Made by a program: the position numbers and the translations under genes
Assembly: GCA_964655175.1 (NCBI GenBank)
Contig: CAZZLY010000056.1
Location: 1-18,962, forward strand
Reading direction: 5' to 3'
Length of the DNA stretch: 18,962 bases
Source of the DNA: JAIOPA01 sp964655175
GTDB lineage: Bacteria > Eisenbacteria > RBG-16-71-46
Notes under the pieces: generated by a model
Database searches by the model: none
Told to the model about the DNA's origin: nothing
The model's input: the letters and a program-made list of their open reading frames with translations, nothing else
Shown: positions 1-9,321 of the stretch, in pieces
Layout: each line of letters begins with the position of its first letter
How positions within the stretch are numbered: position 1 is the stretch's first letter

Positions 1-1077
<1,077 letters not shown>

Positions 1078-1099
1078 GTCGCACGTCGCATCCGACCCA

Positions 1100-1137
1100 C
1101 ACGAACGCCCGGCGGGGGAACCCGCCGGGCGTTCGTG
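1100..1137. terminator. Bidirectional hairpin terminator between ftsH and the convergent operon
   Basis: A perfect 17-bp GC-rich stem (1100-1116 with 1121-1137) closes a GGAA tetraloop. It sits in the 89-bp gap between two convergent genes, so it can serve both strands. There is no true T-tract: the 3' arm ends TTCGTG on both strands. The position and the perfect stem make a terminator role likely; lack of a U-run leaves the mechanism open. Confidence 0.85.
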
Positions 1138-1166
1138 CATCGTGAAGCGATGTGCTCCGCCACGCC

Positions 1167-1598
1167 TCAGCGCCAGCGCACCACCTTCGCGGTGCCGCAC
1201 AGCAACCCGACCGGGCCCGCCCCCGACGCGGCCGCATCGTCCACCGCCCAACCGACGACGGCGTCACCGCCCAGCGAGCGCGCGCCGCGCTCGGCCCACA
1301 CGAGCAACTCGTCGGCCGATGTGCGCCCGCTGTTGGCGCGCACGCGCACCTCGCCGATGACGTCCCCCGCGCGCACGGGTGTGCGGCCGAGCTCGAACAC
1401 CTCGACCGTCGCCGACGCGGCTCGGGCGGGGAACACCCCCGCGCCCACACGCTCCGTCGTGAGCGTGGGCCGGGGCTCGTCGGACGCGCAGGCGTACATG
1501 AACGAGGCCACGACGGGGACACCGACGCGGGCGGGCGACTCCACCGCGACCGCGGGCAGCACGCACAGGAACGCGAGGGCGAAACGAGTCGGGATCAC
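1167..1598 (-). CDS. Small exported protein with YbjQ/UPF0145-like C-terminal half
   Basis: A 143-aa protein starting at GTG (1598). The start is chosen for an AGGAG six bases upstream and because it gives a basic-hydrophobic N-terminus (residues 1-19). A second hydrophobic stretch (25-36) ends at Cys37 in MYAC, a poor lipobox, so secretion is likely but lipidation doubtful. The C-terminal half (about 78-140) has a GDVIGEVRV strand, GRTSADELL, then ARSLGGDAVVG and a final GTAKVV strand. This order resembles YbjQ/UPF0145-type proteins, where an 'A..LGA.AVVG' helix-strand is followed by 'GTAV'. No catalytic residues are evident and no function is assigned. It is the last gene of the fad operon, 38 bp after fadJ, and ends at the shared terminator. 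Confidence 0.75.
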   Translation of the reverse strand: MIPTRFALAFLCVLPAVAVESPARVGVPVVASFMYACASDEPRPTLTTERVGAGVFPARAASATVEVFELGRTPVRAGDVIGEVRVRANSGRTSADELLVWAERGARSLGGDAVVGWAVDDAAASGAGPVGLLCGTAKVVRWR

Positions 1599-1604
1599 AT
1601 CGGA

Positions 1605-1609
1605 CTCCT
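1605..1609 (-). promoter_or_regulatory. Ribosome binding site fixing a GTG start
   Basis: On the minus strand AGGAG lies six bases before the GTG at 1598. The out-of-frame ATG overlapping this GTG would give no product of the same kind. The site supports initiation at GTG. Confidence 0.6.
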
Positions 1610-1636
1610 GGGGGAACACGCGCCGCGCGACGGGGA

Positions 1637-3775
1637 TCAGCGAGCGGTGAACGTCTCGCCGGCCTCCGCCTTGGCCACGAGCAGGGCGCAGGGTTCGTAG
1701 CGCGCGCCCTTCTCGGCGTGCAACGCACGCAACCGGGCGACGACGTGGGACAGCCCCAGCGTGTCGGCGTGGCGCAGCACGCCACCACGATACGGCGGGA
1801 AGCCGGCTCCGAAGATCATCGCCAGATCCACGACGTCGGGGCCCGAGACGAGCCCCTCCTCGACCACGCGCGCGGACTCGTTGATCATCGCGAGCACCAT
1901 GCGCTCGGCGAGCGCGTCGAGCGTCTGCGGCCGACGACTCTCGCGCAGCCCCAGCAGCCCGCGCACCGCGGGGTCCGGCGTGCGCTTGCGGCCCTGATGC
2001 CGGTAGAAGCCCAGACCGTTCTTGCGACCCAGGCGTCCGGCCGCGATCAGCGTCTCGAGCGCGCTCGACGGCTCCATGCGCGCCGGGAACGCCTTCGACA
2101 GCACGCCCGCGACCTTGTGCGCGACGTCGAGCCCGACCTCGTCCACGACCTCGAACGGGCCCATGGGCATGCCGAAGCGCTTCATGGCCGCATCGAGATC
2201 GGCGACGCGCCAGCCCTCGTCGAGCAGGTGCAGCGCCTCCCGCAGGTACGGCATGAGGACGCGATTCACGACGAAGCCCGGCGAGTCCTTCACGACCACG
2301 GGCGTCTTGCCCATGCGGCGCGCGAGTCCCACCGCGGTGACGAGCGCGGCGTCGCTCGTGCGCTCGCCGCGGACGACCTCGACGAGCGGCATCTTGTGCA
2401 CGGGATTGAAGAAGTGGAAGCCCACGAAGCGCTCGGGGTGCCGCAGCCCCTCCGCGAGCGCGTTCACACTGAGACTGCTCGTGTTGGTGGCGAGTAGCGC
2501 GGTCGCGGGGATGCGCACCTCGAGCTCGCCGAACACGCGGCGCTTGACCTCGGGATCCTCGACGACGACCTCGATCGCGAAGTCGGCGCGCCCCATGCCG
2601 GTGAGCTCCAGCGTGGGCAGCACGTGCGCCATCTGCGCGTCCTTCTCGCGCGCGGGTTGGCGCTTCTTGCGCCCGCGCTCGTCGATGACGCGCCGGATGG
2701 TCTGCAACCCCTTCTGCAGCGCCTCGGGCTTGATCTCGCGCATGCGCACGTCGATGCCCTGCCGTGCGGCGAGCTCGGCGATGCCGGCGCCCATGACGCC
2801 GGCGCCGATGAGCGCCATGCGCTCGATGCGCGCGGGCTTGAGCGACGGGTCCGCGACCACGTTGGCGCGCTTGGCGGCCTCGTTCAGATGGAAGATGCGC
2901 ACGAGGTTCTTGCACACCGGACCCACGACGAGCGGTGCGACGGTGGCGGCCTCGTCCACGAGACCCGCCTCGACCGAAGCGCCCACGGTGCGCTCGAGCA
3001 CGCCGAGCACCGCGAGCGGCGCGGGATACACGCCGGCGGTGCGCGCGAGCACGCCCTTGCGCGCCTGCGCGAACACGATCGAACGGCCCGGCGCCGTGCC
3101 CGAGAGGAACGCGTCGACCGCGTTCTTGGCGCGGAACACGTCGCGACGCCGTGCGGCGGGCCGCGCGCGCAGGACCGCGAGCTGCTCCTCGGCGCGCTCG
3201 AGCAACCATGCGGCCGGCACCGCGCGCGCGACGAGACCCGCGCGCTCGGCGCGCTTCGCATCGAGCGTGCGCCCGCTCAGGATGAGGTCGAGCGCGGTGG
3301 GCAGGCCCACGAGGCGCCACAGTCGCGTCGTGCCGCCCCACGCGGGCAGGATGCCCAGCATGACCTCGGGCAGCCCCAGCGTGGTGCGCGGCTCCTCGCT
3401 GGCGATGCGCGAATCGCACGCGAGCGCCAGTTCGAGTCCGCCGCCCAGACAGACGCCGTCGATCGCGGCCACCGTGGGACACGGCAGTGCCGCCAGGCGC
3501 TGGTACGCGAGCTGCCCGCGGCGCACGAACGCGTGCACCTGCGCCTCGTCCGTGATCGAACCGATCGCGTCCACGTCGGCCCCCGCGATGAAGCTGCCGG
3601 GCTTGCCCGACGACACGATCACGCCCGTGGGCGTGGCCGCCTCGAGGTCGGTGAGCGCGGCCTCGAGCGAGGCGAGCGCATCGAAGTCGAGCACGTTCAG
3701 CTTGCGCGCCGGATGATCGACGATCAGATGCGCGATGCCGCCGTCGCGCCGTTCGACGCGGAACACGTTCGTCAT
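1637..3775 (-). CDS. fadJ: Fatty acid oxidation complex alpha subunit: enoyl-CoA hydratase / 3-hydroxyacyl-CoA dehydrogenase
   Basis: A 712-aa bifunctional beta-oxidation enzyme that hydrates trans-2-enoyl-CoA and oxidises the L-3-hydroxyacyl-CoA with NAD+. The length matches the FadB/FadJ family (about 715 aa). The N-terminal crotonase half shows the oxyanion loop FIAGADVDAIG (about 62-72) and both catalytic glutamates: E115 in GGGLELALACD and E137 in GLPEVMLGILP. The dehydrogenase half has the Rossmann motif IGAGVMGAGIA (323-333), the catalytic His454 and Glu466 around FHFFNPVHKMPLVEV, and DSPGFVVNR (497-505). A C-terminal 3HCDH repeat ends with GAGFPPYRGG. The start ATG overlaps the thiolase stop (ATGA), showing translational coupling. 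FadJ is preferred over FadB because the partner thiolase lies upstream and is FadI-like. The frame stays open far upstream of this ATG, but that region belongs to the thiolase gene. Confidence 0.95.
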   Translation of the reverse strand: MTNVFRVERRDGGIAHLIVDHPARKLNVLDFDALASLEAALTDLEAATPTGVIVSSGKPGSFIAGADVDAIGSITDEAQVHAFVRRGQLAYQRLAALPCPTVAAIDGVCLGGGLELALACDSRIASEEPRTTLGLPEVMLGILPAWGGTTRLWRLVGLPTALDLILSGRTLDAKRAERAGLVARAVPAAWLLERAEEQLAVLRARPAARRRDVFRAKNAVDAFLSGTAPGRSIVFAQARKGVLARTAGVYPAPLAVLGVLERTVGASVEAGLVDEAATVAPLVVGPVCKNLVRIFHLNEAAKRANVVADPSLKPARIERMALIGAGVMGAGIAELAARQGIDVRMREIKPEALQKGLQTIRRVIDERGRKKRQPAREKDAQMAHVLPTLELTGMGRADFAIEVVVEDPEVKRRVFGELEVRIPATALLATNTSSLSVNALAEGLRHPERFVGFHFFNPVHKMPLVEVVRGERTSDAALVTAVGLARRMGKTPVVVKDSPGFVVNRVLMPYLREALHLLDEGWRVADLDAAMKRFGMPMGPFEVVDEVGLDVAHKVAGVLSKAFPARMEPSSALETLIAAGRLGRKNGLGFYRHQGRKRTPDPAVRGLLGLRESRRPQTLDALAERMVLAMINESARVVEEGLVSGPDVVDLAMIFGAGFPPYRGGVLRHADTLGLSHVVARLRALHAEKGARYEPCALLVAKAEAGETFTAR

Positions 3776-5055
3776 GACCGCTCCAGCACGAACGCCGCGC
3801 CCTGACCGCCACCCACGCACAGGGAGGCGATACCGAGTCGCGCGCCGCGGCGACGCATCTCGTGCAGCGTGGTGAGCAGCAGTCGTGCGCCGCTCGAACC
3901 CACCGGGTGACCCAGCGCGATCGCGCCGCCGTTCACGTTGAGCCGATCCTCGGGGATCGTGCCCAGCGCGCCGTCGAGCCCCAGCTCGTCGCGCCCGAAA
4001 CGTTCGGACTCGGCGGCCGCGCGACACGCCAGCACCTGCGCGGCGAACGCCTCGTTGATCTCGAACAACTCGATGTCGGCCAGCGTGAGCCCGGCCTTGG
4101 CGAGCGCCTTGGCGATGGCGAACACCGGCCCGAGTCCCATGCGGCTCGGCGCGAGACCGGCGAACGCGAAGCTGCGGATGCGACCGAGCGGCGGCGTGGG
4201 CCACTGCGCAGCGGTCGCGTCGTCGCCCACGAGCAGCGCGACCGCGCCGTCGGTGACCTGGCAGGCGTTGCCCACCGTGACCGTGCCGTTGCGGCGATCG
4301 AAGTAGGGCTTGAGTTTGGCCAGCGCCTCGAGCGTCTGCCCCTCGCGCGGCCCGACGTCGTCGCGGACCGCCTCGTACGCGGGTCCGGGGTACACCGGGA
4401 CGATCTCCTCGCGCAGACGCTCGCGCGCGGCGAGCGCGCGCTGATGGCTCTGCAGGGCGAACGCGTCCTGCTGCTCGCGCGTGATGCGGAACTCGCGCGA
4501 CAGCACCTCGGCGGTCTGGCCCATGTTGAGTCCGCACACGAGATCGGTGAGCCCTTCGGCGATCGCGATCCGCGGCGTGAGCATGCGCGGGCGGAAGCGG
4601 GCGAGCGCGCCCAGCTTGGCGACGGGCGACTTGGCCCGCATGAGCCCCTCGAGGAAATCCGCGTACTCGTACGTGTACTGCAGCGGGATCTGGCTCATCG
4701 ACTCCATCCCGCCCGCGAGCACCAAGCGCGCGTCACCCGCCGCGATGCGCAGACAGGCGTTGGCGACGGCCTCCATACCCGAGGCGCAGTTGCGATGCAC
4801 GGTCGCGGCCGGCACACGCTCGGGCACGCCCGCACGCAGCGCCACGATGCGCGACGAGTTGGCGGCCTCGGCCGGCATGGCGCAGTGCCCGAACACGACC
4901 TCGTCGATGCGGCCCGGATCCAGGTCGGCGCGCGCGATGACCTCGGCGGCGGCGATGCGGCCGAGTTCGTAGCTGGGGACGCGCTTGAACACGCTGCCCG
5001 CTTTCGCGAACGGCGTGCGCACCCCCGACAGGATCCATCCCCCGATCGCGGTCAT
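3772..5055 (-). CDS. fadI: Acetyl-CoA C-acyltransferase (3-ketoacyl-CoA thiolase), FadI type
   Basis: A 427-aa thiolase that cleaves 3-ketoacyl-CoA to acetyl-CoA plus a shortened acyl-CoA, the last step of each beta-oxidation round. All thiolase signatures are present: nucleophilic Cys90 in HRNCASGMEA, NEAF at 334-337, His383 in GGAIALGHPVGSSGAR, and Cys413 in SLCVGGGQGA. The central part (PRIAIAEGLTD ... MGQTAEVLSREFRITREQQDAFA ... KPYFDRRNGTVTVGN) follows the longer FadI layout more closely than FadA. The ATG at 5055 overlaps the upstream TPR gene stop as TGATG, and the 3' end overlaps fadJ as ATGA, so TPR-fadI-fadJ are tightly coupled. The trifunctional FadIJ complex is the expected product; whether it is cytosolic or membrane-associated cannot be read here. 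Confidence 0.95.
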   Translation of the reverse strand: MTAIGGWILSGVRTPFAKAGSVFKRVPSYELGRIAAAEVIARADLDPGRIDEVVFGHCAMPAEAANSSRIVALRAGVPERVPAATVHRNCASGMEAVANACLRIAAGDARLVLAGGMESMSQIPLQYTYEYADFLEGLMRAKSPVAKLGALARFRPRMLTPRIAIAEGLTDLVCGLNMGQTAEVLSREFRITREQQDAFALQSHQRALAARERLREEIVPVYPGPAYEAVRDDVGPREGQTLEALAKLKPYFDRRNGTVTVGNACQVTDGAVALLVGDDATAAQWPTPPLGRIRSFAFAGLAPSRMGLGPVFAIAKALAKAGLTLADIELFEINEAFAAQVLACRAAAESERFGRDELGLDGALGTIPEDRLNVNGGAIALGHPVGSSGARLLLTTLHEMRRRGARLGIASLCVGGGQGAAFVLERS

Positions 5056-5855
5056 CAGCGCGGCAGCTTCTCCAACAGGGCCTTGGCCTCGCTCTGGTAG
5101 CGGGCGTCGAGCGCACTGCTCGTGCCCGGCAGGGCGACCGCCCGCTCGAGCTCACGACGGGCATCGGCCGTCCGCTTGAGGTCCTTGAGGAGACGTCCGT
5201 ACTCCAGCCGATGGTTGACGTACTCGGGCTCGAGCGCGATGGCGCGCTTGAAGGCGGCCTCGGCGTTCTCGAACGAGGCGCCCTTGGGCACCCCCCCGAG
5301 CACGGCGTTGGCGGCCATGCGCTCGATGGCGTTGAGGCTCGCCACCTTGATGTTCCACATCGCGAGCACGTGCCACGCGCGACCGAGGTTCGCATCGAGC
5401 GCGACCGCGCGATCGGCCTCGGCCTTGATCTCCTTGGAGATGGCGAGCTTGGTGCGCGCGCCCTCGCGCAGTGCCTGACGGCCCAGCGCGACCGCCAGCC
5501 AGACGTGCGCGGTCGCGGAATCCGGCGCCAGCCGCACCGCCTCGCGGGCGTGCTCGACCGCCTTGCCGAACGTGGCGCGCTGCACGTCGCCCTTCTCGGA
5601 CTCGCCCGACTCGGACTCGGCACGCGACAGCCGGCAGAGCGCGGCCACGTTCTGGGGCGCGGCCTGGACCGCCTCGGCGTACGCCTGCCGGGCCTCGCTC
5701 AGCCGGGCGTTCGCGTAGGCCTGATCCCCCGCGGCGATCGCCTCGGCGGCCGAACGGGCGGCCCGCGCCGAGGGCGCGAGCATCGCGAGGCAGAGCAGGG
5801 TCGACGCGAGGACGCGCCAACGGGTCGGGACCGGACGGCCGGAGCGGACGATCAT
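5055..5855 (-). CDS. Exported TPR protein resembling the RMDN (regulator of microtubule dynamics) family
   Basis: A 266-aa protein. The ATG at 5855 is preferred over in-frame upstream ATGs because it has GGAGG six bases upstream and gives a good signal peptide: basic start, hydrophobic 17-27, cleavage after ARA at about residue 32. The mature part is mostly helical and TPR-like: AAGDQAYANARLSEARQAY, then HAREAVRLAPDSATAHVWLA, then the segment LAISKEIKAEADRAVALD, and AERMAANAVLGG-like and AFKRAIALEPEYVNHRLEYG helices. The order 'WLAVALG...SKEIK.E.D.A..LD....AWHVL..W...VA...ERM.AN...GG.PK' is the layout I know from RMDN/FAM82 proteins, which have bacterial relatives. No catalytic residues are visible. 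As first gene of the operon with fadI and fadJ it may be a periplasmic scaffold linked to lipid metabolism; that role is inference. Confidence 0.85.
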   Translation of the reverse strand: MIVRSGRPVPTRWRVLASTLLCLAMLAPSARAARSAAEAIAAGDQAYANARLSEARQAYAEAVQAAPQNVAALCRLSRAESESGESEKGDVQRATFGKAVEHAREAVRLAPDSATAHVWLAVALGRQALREGARTKLAISKEIKAEADRAVALDANLGRAWHVLAMWNIKVASLNAIERMAANAVLGGVPKGASFENAEAAFKRAIALEPEYVNHRLEYGRLLKDLKRTADARRELERAVALPGTSSALDARYQSEAKALLEKLPR

Positions 5856-5943
5856 GCGACCTCCAAGCACTCGTCGCCTGACGCGACGGCGCGCGACGCG
5901 GACGGGGCCGCAGGGATTGCGACCCACCGTGAAGACGGACGCG

Positions 5944-5973
5944 ACCATGCGCCGCACGATTCCGGCTTGTCAA
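5944..5973 (-). promoter_or_regulatory. Candidate sigma-70 promoter for the TPR-fadI-fadJ operon
   Basis: On the minus strand a perfect TTGACA (5968-5973) lies 18 bases before a weak CATGGT (5944-5949), about 90 bases upstream of the TPR gene start. The -35 is full consensus in an otherwise very GC-rich stretch; the -10 matches only three of six. Confidence 0.35.
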
Positions 5974-6026
5974 CCGCACGGTCCCGGTGGACCATGCGCG
6001 GACCTGCGGGTCGTGCACTCGCGGGA

Positions 6027-6055
6027 TTGCACCTCACGGACGAGGTGGTGAGAAT
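6027..6055 (+). promoter_or_regulatory. Candidate promoter for the acyl-CoA ligase operon
   Basis: TTGCAC (6027-6032), a 17-base spacer and GAGAAT (6050-6055) preceded by TG lie about 105 bases before the ligase ATG. The match is partial (three of six and four of six), so the call is tentative. Confidence 0.25.
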
Positions 6056-6160
6056 GGACACGCCGCGAGTGAGCCCGGTCCCATGCCGGGTCCACCCGCA
6101 GCGACGCGTCCCCGGCGGGCCTTGCCGCGGGGCGTCGTCCCGGTCGCGCACGGAGGGGCC

Positions 6161-7978
6161 ATGGCGAAGACGCTGATCCGCATCTTCCTGGATTCGGTCG
6201 AGCAGCATCGCAAACCCGCGCTCTTCATGCGCCGCCACGCCGACGGTGCCGGGCACGGTCGCTGGGAGTCCATCTCCGCCGAGCGCGCCCGCGCCGACGT
6301 CGAGGCGCTGGCACTGGGACTCGCCGCCCTGGGCGTGCGTCGCGGCGAACGCGTGGCGTTGTTGTCCGAGAACCGCGTCGAGTGGGCGATCACCGATCTC
6401 GCCACGCTGGGACAGGGTGCGGTCACCGTGCCCATCTACCCCACGCTGACCGCGCCGCAGGTGCGCTACATCCTCGAGAACGCCGAGGCGCGCGTGTGCG
6501 TGGTGAGTTCGCCCGCGCAGCTCGAGAAGATCCTCGCGGTCGCCGACCAGTTGCCGCGTCTGGCCAACATCGTCGTCATGGATCCGCCGCCCGCCTCGCG
6601 CGACCCGCGCGTGCGCACGTGGGCGGCCGTGCTCGAGGACGGCGTGCGCCGCCGCGAGGCCGAACCGGGGGCGTTCCGCGCGCTCGCCGACGCCACGCGC
6701 CCGGACGACCTGGCCACGCTCATCTACACGTCGGGCACGACCGGTGACCCCAAGGGCGCCATGCTCACGCACGCGAACATCGCCTCGAACGTCGAGGCCA
6801 GCATGTCGGTCGTGAAGTTGCGCCCCGACGACACGTGCCTGTCGTTCCTGCCCCTGTGCCACATCTTCGAGCGCATGGCCGGGCTGTACGCCATGCTGTG
6901 GGCCGGCGCGACGATCGCCTACGCGCAGAGCGTGGACACGGTGGCCGCCGATGCGCAGGAGGTGCGCCCCACGATCCTCACCGGCGTGCCGCGCTTCTAC
7001 GAGAAGGTGTACGCGCGCGTCATGGAGAACGCGGCCACGCAGCCGCCGTTGCGTCGCGCGATCTTCGGTTGGGGGCTCGAGCAGGGTCGCCGCGTGGCGC
7101 AGCTGCACTTCCAGGGGCGCCGCCCCGGGTTCCCCTTGGTGCTCACGTCGCGCATCGCCGACCGCCTGGTCGCGGCCAAGGTGCGCGCGCGCGTGGGCGG
7201 CCGCCTGCGACTGTGCATCTCGGGCGGTGCGCCGCTCGGACCCAAGATCATGGAGTTCTTCTTCGCGATCGGCATCCCGGTCGTCGAGGGTTACGGCCTC
7301 ACGGAGACCTCGCCGGTCATCTGCCTCAACGTCCCCGGCAAGGAGCGCCCCGGCGCAGTGGGCCCGCCCATCCCGGGCACGCAGGTGGGCTTCGGCGCCG
7401 AGGGCGAGATCCTGTGCAAGGGCCCCGGCGTCATGCAGGGCTACTTCCGCAACGAGGAGGCCACGCGCGCCGCGATCCGTGACGGCTGGTTCCACACCGG
7501 TGACGTGGGGCACCTGGACGCCGAGGGCAACCTGCGCATCACGGACCGGCTCAAGGACCTGCTCGTGACCGCGGGCGGCAAGAAGGTCGCACCGCAGCCG
7601 CTCGAGGGCCGTCTCAAGACGTCCAAGTGGGTGGCCGAGGCGGTCATGCTGGGCGACCAGCGCCCCTACTGCATCGTCCTGCTCGTGCCCAACTTCGCCA
7701 ACCTCGAGGCCGAGGCGAAGGCGCAGGGCTGGCCCACCGCATCGCGGCGCGACCTGCTACGGTGTGCGCCGGTGCAGACGCTCTATCAGGGTGTGGTCGA
7801 CGCGCTCAACGCCGACCTCGCCCCGTTCGAGCGCATCAAGCGCTTCGCGTTGTTGGACCGCGACCTGAGTGCGGAGGCGGGTGAGCTCACGCCCACGCTC
7901 AAGGTCCGGCGTCGTGTCGTGTCGCAGACGTTCGCTGCAGAGATCGAAGCGTTGTACACCGGCCCGCAGTCGGCCTGA
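6161..7978 (+). CDS. Long-chain acyl-CoA synthetase (AMP-forming ligase)
   Basis: A 605-aa adenylate-forming enzyme that activates fatty acids to acyl-CoA via acyl-AMP, feeding beta-oxidation. The ATG at 6161 is chosen for GGAGG four to five bases upstream; the open frame extends further 5' without a better start. ANL motifs appear in order: P-loop YTSGTTGDPKGAMLTHAN (189-206), VVEGYGLTETSPV (374-386), GWFHTGDVGHLDAEGNLRITDRLKDL (442-467), and the catalytic Lys580 in GELTPTLKVRRR. The length and the C-terminal ALNADLAPFERIKRFALL segment fit the FAA1/FadD15-like long-chain class rather than E. coli-length FadD (about 560 aa). No signal peptide is seen, so it should be cytosolic or peripheral at the inner membrane. 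FadL follows 45 bp downstream, consistent with co-transcription. Confidence 0.93.
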   Translation: MAKTLIRIFLDSVEQHRKPALFMRRHADGAGHGRWESISAERARADVEALALGLAALGVRRGERVALLSENRVEWAITDLATLGQGAVTVPIYPTLTAPQVRYILENAEARVCVVSSPAQLEKILAVADQLPRLANIVVMDPPPASRDPRVRTWAAVLEDGVRRREAEPGAFRALADATRPDDLATLIYTSGTTGDPKGAMLTHANIASNVEASMSVVKLRPDDTCLSFLPLCHIFERMAGLYAMLWAGATIAYAQSVDTVAADAQEVRPTILTGVPRFYEKVYARVMENAATQPPLRRAIFGWGLEQGRRVAQLHFQGRRPGFPLVLTSRIADRLVAAKVRARVGGRLRLCISGGAPLGPKIMEFFFAIGIPVVEGYGLTETSPVICLNVPGKERPGAVGPPIPGTQVGFGAEGEILCKGPGVMQGYFRNEEATRAAIRDGWFHTGDVGHLDAEGNLRITDRLKDLLVTAGGKKVAPQPLEGRLKTSKWVAEAVMLGDQRPYCIVLLVPNFANLEAEAKAQGWPTASRRDLLRCAPVQTLYQGVVDALNADLAPFERIKRFALLDRDLSAEAGELTPTLKVRRRVVSQTFAAEIEALYTGPQSA

Positions 7979-8023
7979 GAGCCTCACCGCAATCCCTCCA
8001 CTCCTCGACGGGAAAGGACCCCC

Positions 8024-9307
8024 ATGAACATCTCTCGCATGGTGCGAGCGCTGGCGTTCGCCACGATGCTCGTGCCGACGCTCGCCGCGGCCGCGGGCTA
8101 CGGCATCTACGAACAGGGTGCAGCCGCGATCGGCATGGGCGGCGCGTACGTCGCCTCGGCGCACGACGCCTCCGCGCAGTTCTACAACCCGGCCGCGATG
8201 CTGGGGCTCAAGGACAAGGAGCTCTCGCTCGGCGGCACGTGGCTGACGACGCGCACGAGCTTCGCCGGCATCGCCCCGTCGCCCGGCTACGGCGTGACCG
8301 AGGAGATGAAGTCGGGCAACTTCTTCCCGCCGACGTTCTACTGGACCAACCGCCTGAGCTCCTCGCTCGCCTACGGCGTGGGCCTGAACGCGCCGTTCGG
8401 TCTGGGTGTGGAGTGGCAGAACCCGAGCACGTTCACGGGTCGCGAGCGCGTGACCAAGGCGCAGCTGCAGTCCATCGACGGCTCGTTCAGCCTCGCGCTG
8501 GCGGTGAACCCGAACCTGTGGGTCGCGGCCGGTGCGAACGCGCGCTACGCCAAGGTCGAGCTCAACAACATCGCCACGTCGATCGTGGGCGGCGGTGGTG
8601 CGCCGATCAACGTGAGCAGCGCCAAGCTCACGTCGGACTACACGCCGGGCTACGGCTTCCATCTGGGTCTGCTCGCCAAGCCGGCCCCGAACGTCCGCCT
8701 CGGTGCCAACTACCGCAGCGAGGTCCGCGTCAAGATCGACGACGGCAAGGCGGCGTTCACGCAGATCCTGACGGGCAACACGGCGCTCGATGCCGCGGTC
8801 GCCGCGGGCCTGCCCGCGAACCAGGGCGTCAAGACCGAGCTCGTGTTCCCGGCGTCGTACACGGTGGGCCTGGCGTGGGATCCCGCGCCCGAGTGGACCT
8901 ACGAGGTCGACGGCGTGTTCACGCAGTGGTCGGCGTTCGACAAGCTCACACTCACGTTCCCGGCGCAGTCCTCGCTCGACAAGGTGCTGCAGGAGGACTA
9001 TCGCAACCAGGCGGCCGTGCGTGTGGGCGTCGAGCACCGGCTCGAGAGCTACACCTACCGCTTCGGCTACTACTTCGACGCCGCCGCCGCGCCGCCCGAG
9101 TCGGTGACGCCGCTGCTGCCCGATGCCAGCCGTCACGGCGTGACGCTGGGCTACGGCAAGACGTTCGGCAGCTGGACGCTCGACGCGTACAACCTGTTCC
9201 TGTTCGTCGAGAAGCGCTCCACCGAGGGTGTCGAGCGCGACAACTACAACGGCACCTACAAGTCCTACGTCAACGCGCTGGGTGCGAACCTGGCGTACCA
9301 CTGGTGA
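8024..9307 (+). CDS. fadL: OmpP1/FadL/TodX family outer-membrane transporter
   Basis: A 427-aa outer-membrane beta-barrel expected to let long-chain fatty acids or other hydrophobic molecules cross the outer membrane. AAAGGA precedes the ATG by about seven bases. The N-terminus is a signal peptide (MNISRMVRALAFATMLVPTLAAAA, written here as residues 1-24 with AAA at the cleavage site). The mature start GYGIYEQGAAAIGMGGAYVASAHDAS...YNPAAM (about 25-58) is the FadL hatch signature: the 'G.A..G.GGA..A...D.S..F.NPA' pattern. The remainder alternates beta strands ending in a C-terminal aromatic (YHW), as in BAM-recognised barrels. It sits between the acyl-CoA ligase and an SGNH-like lipoprotein, which fits lipid uptake. 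The substrate (fatty acid versus aromatic hydrocarbon) cannot be fixed from sequence alone, although the fad neighbourhood favours fatty acids. Confidence 0.92.
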   Translation: MNISRMVRALAFATMLVPTLAAAAGYGIYEQGAAAIGMGGAYVASAHDASAQFYNPAAMLGLKDKELSLGGTWLTTRTSFAGIAPSPGYGVTEEMKSGNFFPPTFYWTNRLSSSLAYGVGLNAPFGLGVEWQNPSTFTGRERVTKAQLQSIDGSFSLALAVNPNLWVAAGANARYAKVELNNIATSIVGGGGAPINVSSAKLTSDYTPGYGFHLGLLAKPAPNVRLGANYRSEVRVKIDDGKAAFTQILTGNTALDAAVAAGLPANQGVKTELVFPASYTVGLAWDPAPEWTYEVDGVFTQWSAFDKLTLTFPAQSSLDKVLQEDYRNQAAVRVGVEHRLESYTYRFGYYFDAAAAPPESVTPLLPDASRHGVTLGYGKTFGSWTLDAYNLFLFVEKRSTEGVERDNYNGTYKSYVNALGANLAYHW

Positions 9308-9321
9308 GGGGAGTCCAGAAC

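Larger units (their letters stand above)
5856..6160. other. Divergent intergenic region between the fadIJ operon and the acyl-CoA ligase operon
   Basis: A 305-bp gap between two divergently read operons of the same pathway. It holds candidate promoters for both directions and no credible gene. A shared regulator (FadR/TetR type) could act here, but I found no convincing long operator palindrome by eye. Confidence 0.6.

Noticed and set aside
2022..3716. 564-codon open frame on the plus strand
   Set aside because: Antisense to fadJ; Ser/Arg/Ala-rich without motifs.
3776..4537. N-terminal extension of fadJ
   Set aside because: This region is the thiolase gene in another frame; the crotonase domain begins at the ATG at 3775.
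5856..5957. Longer TPR protein starting at 5957
   Set aside because: The extra 34 residues are Arg-rich and would bury the signal peptide; GGAGG sits just before the ATG at 5855.
7757..9301. 514-codon open frame on the minus strand
   Set aside because: Antisense to fadL and the ligase 3' end; low-complexity translation and no ribosome site.
8239..9321. Long in-frame N-terminal extension of the SGNH lipoprotein gene
   Set aside because: It runs through fadL in another frame; the lipoprotein signal and ribosome site place the start at 9322.
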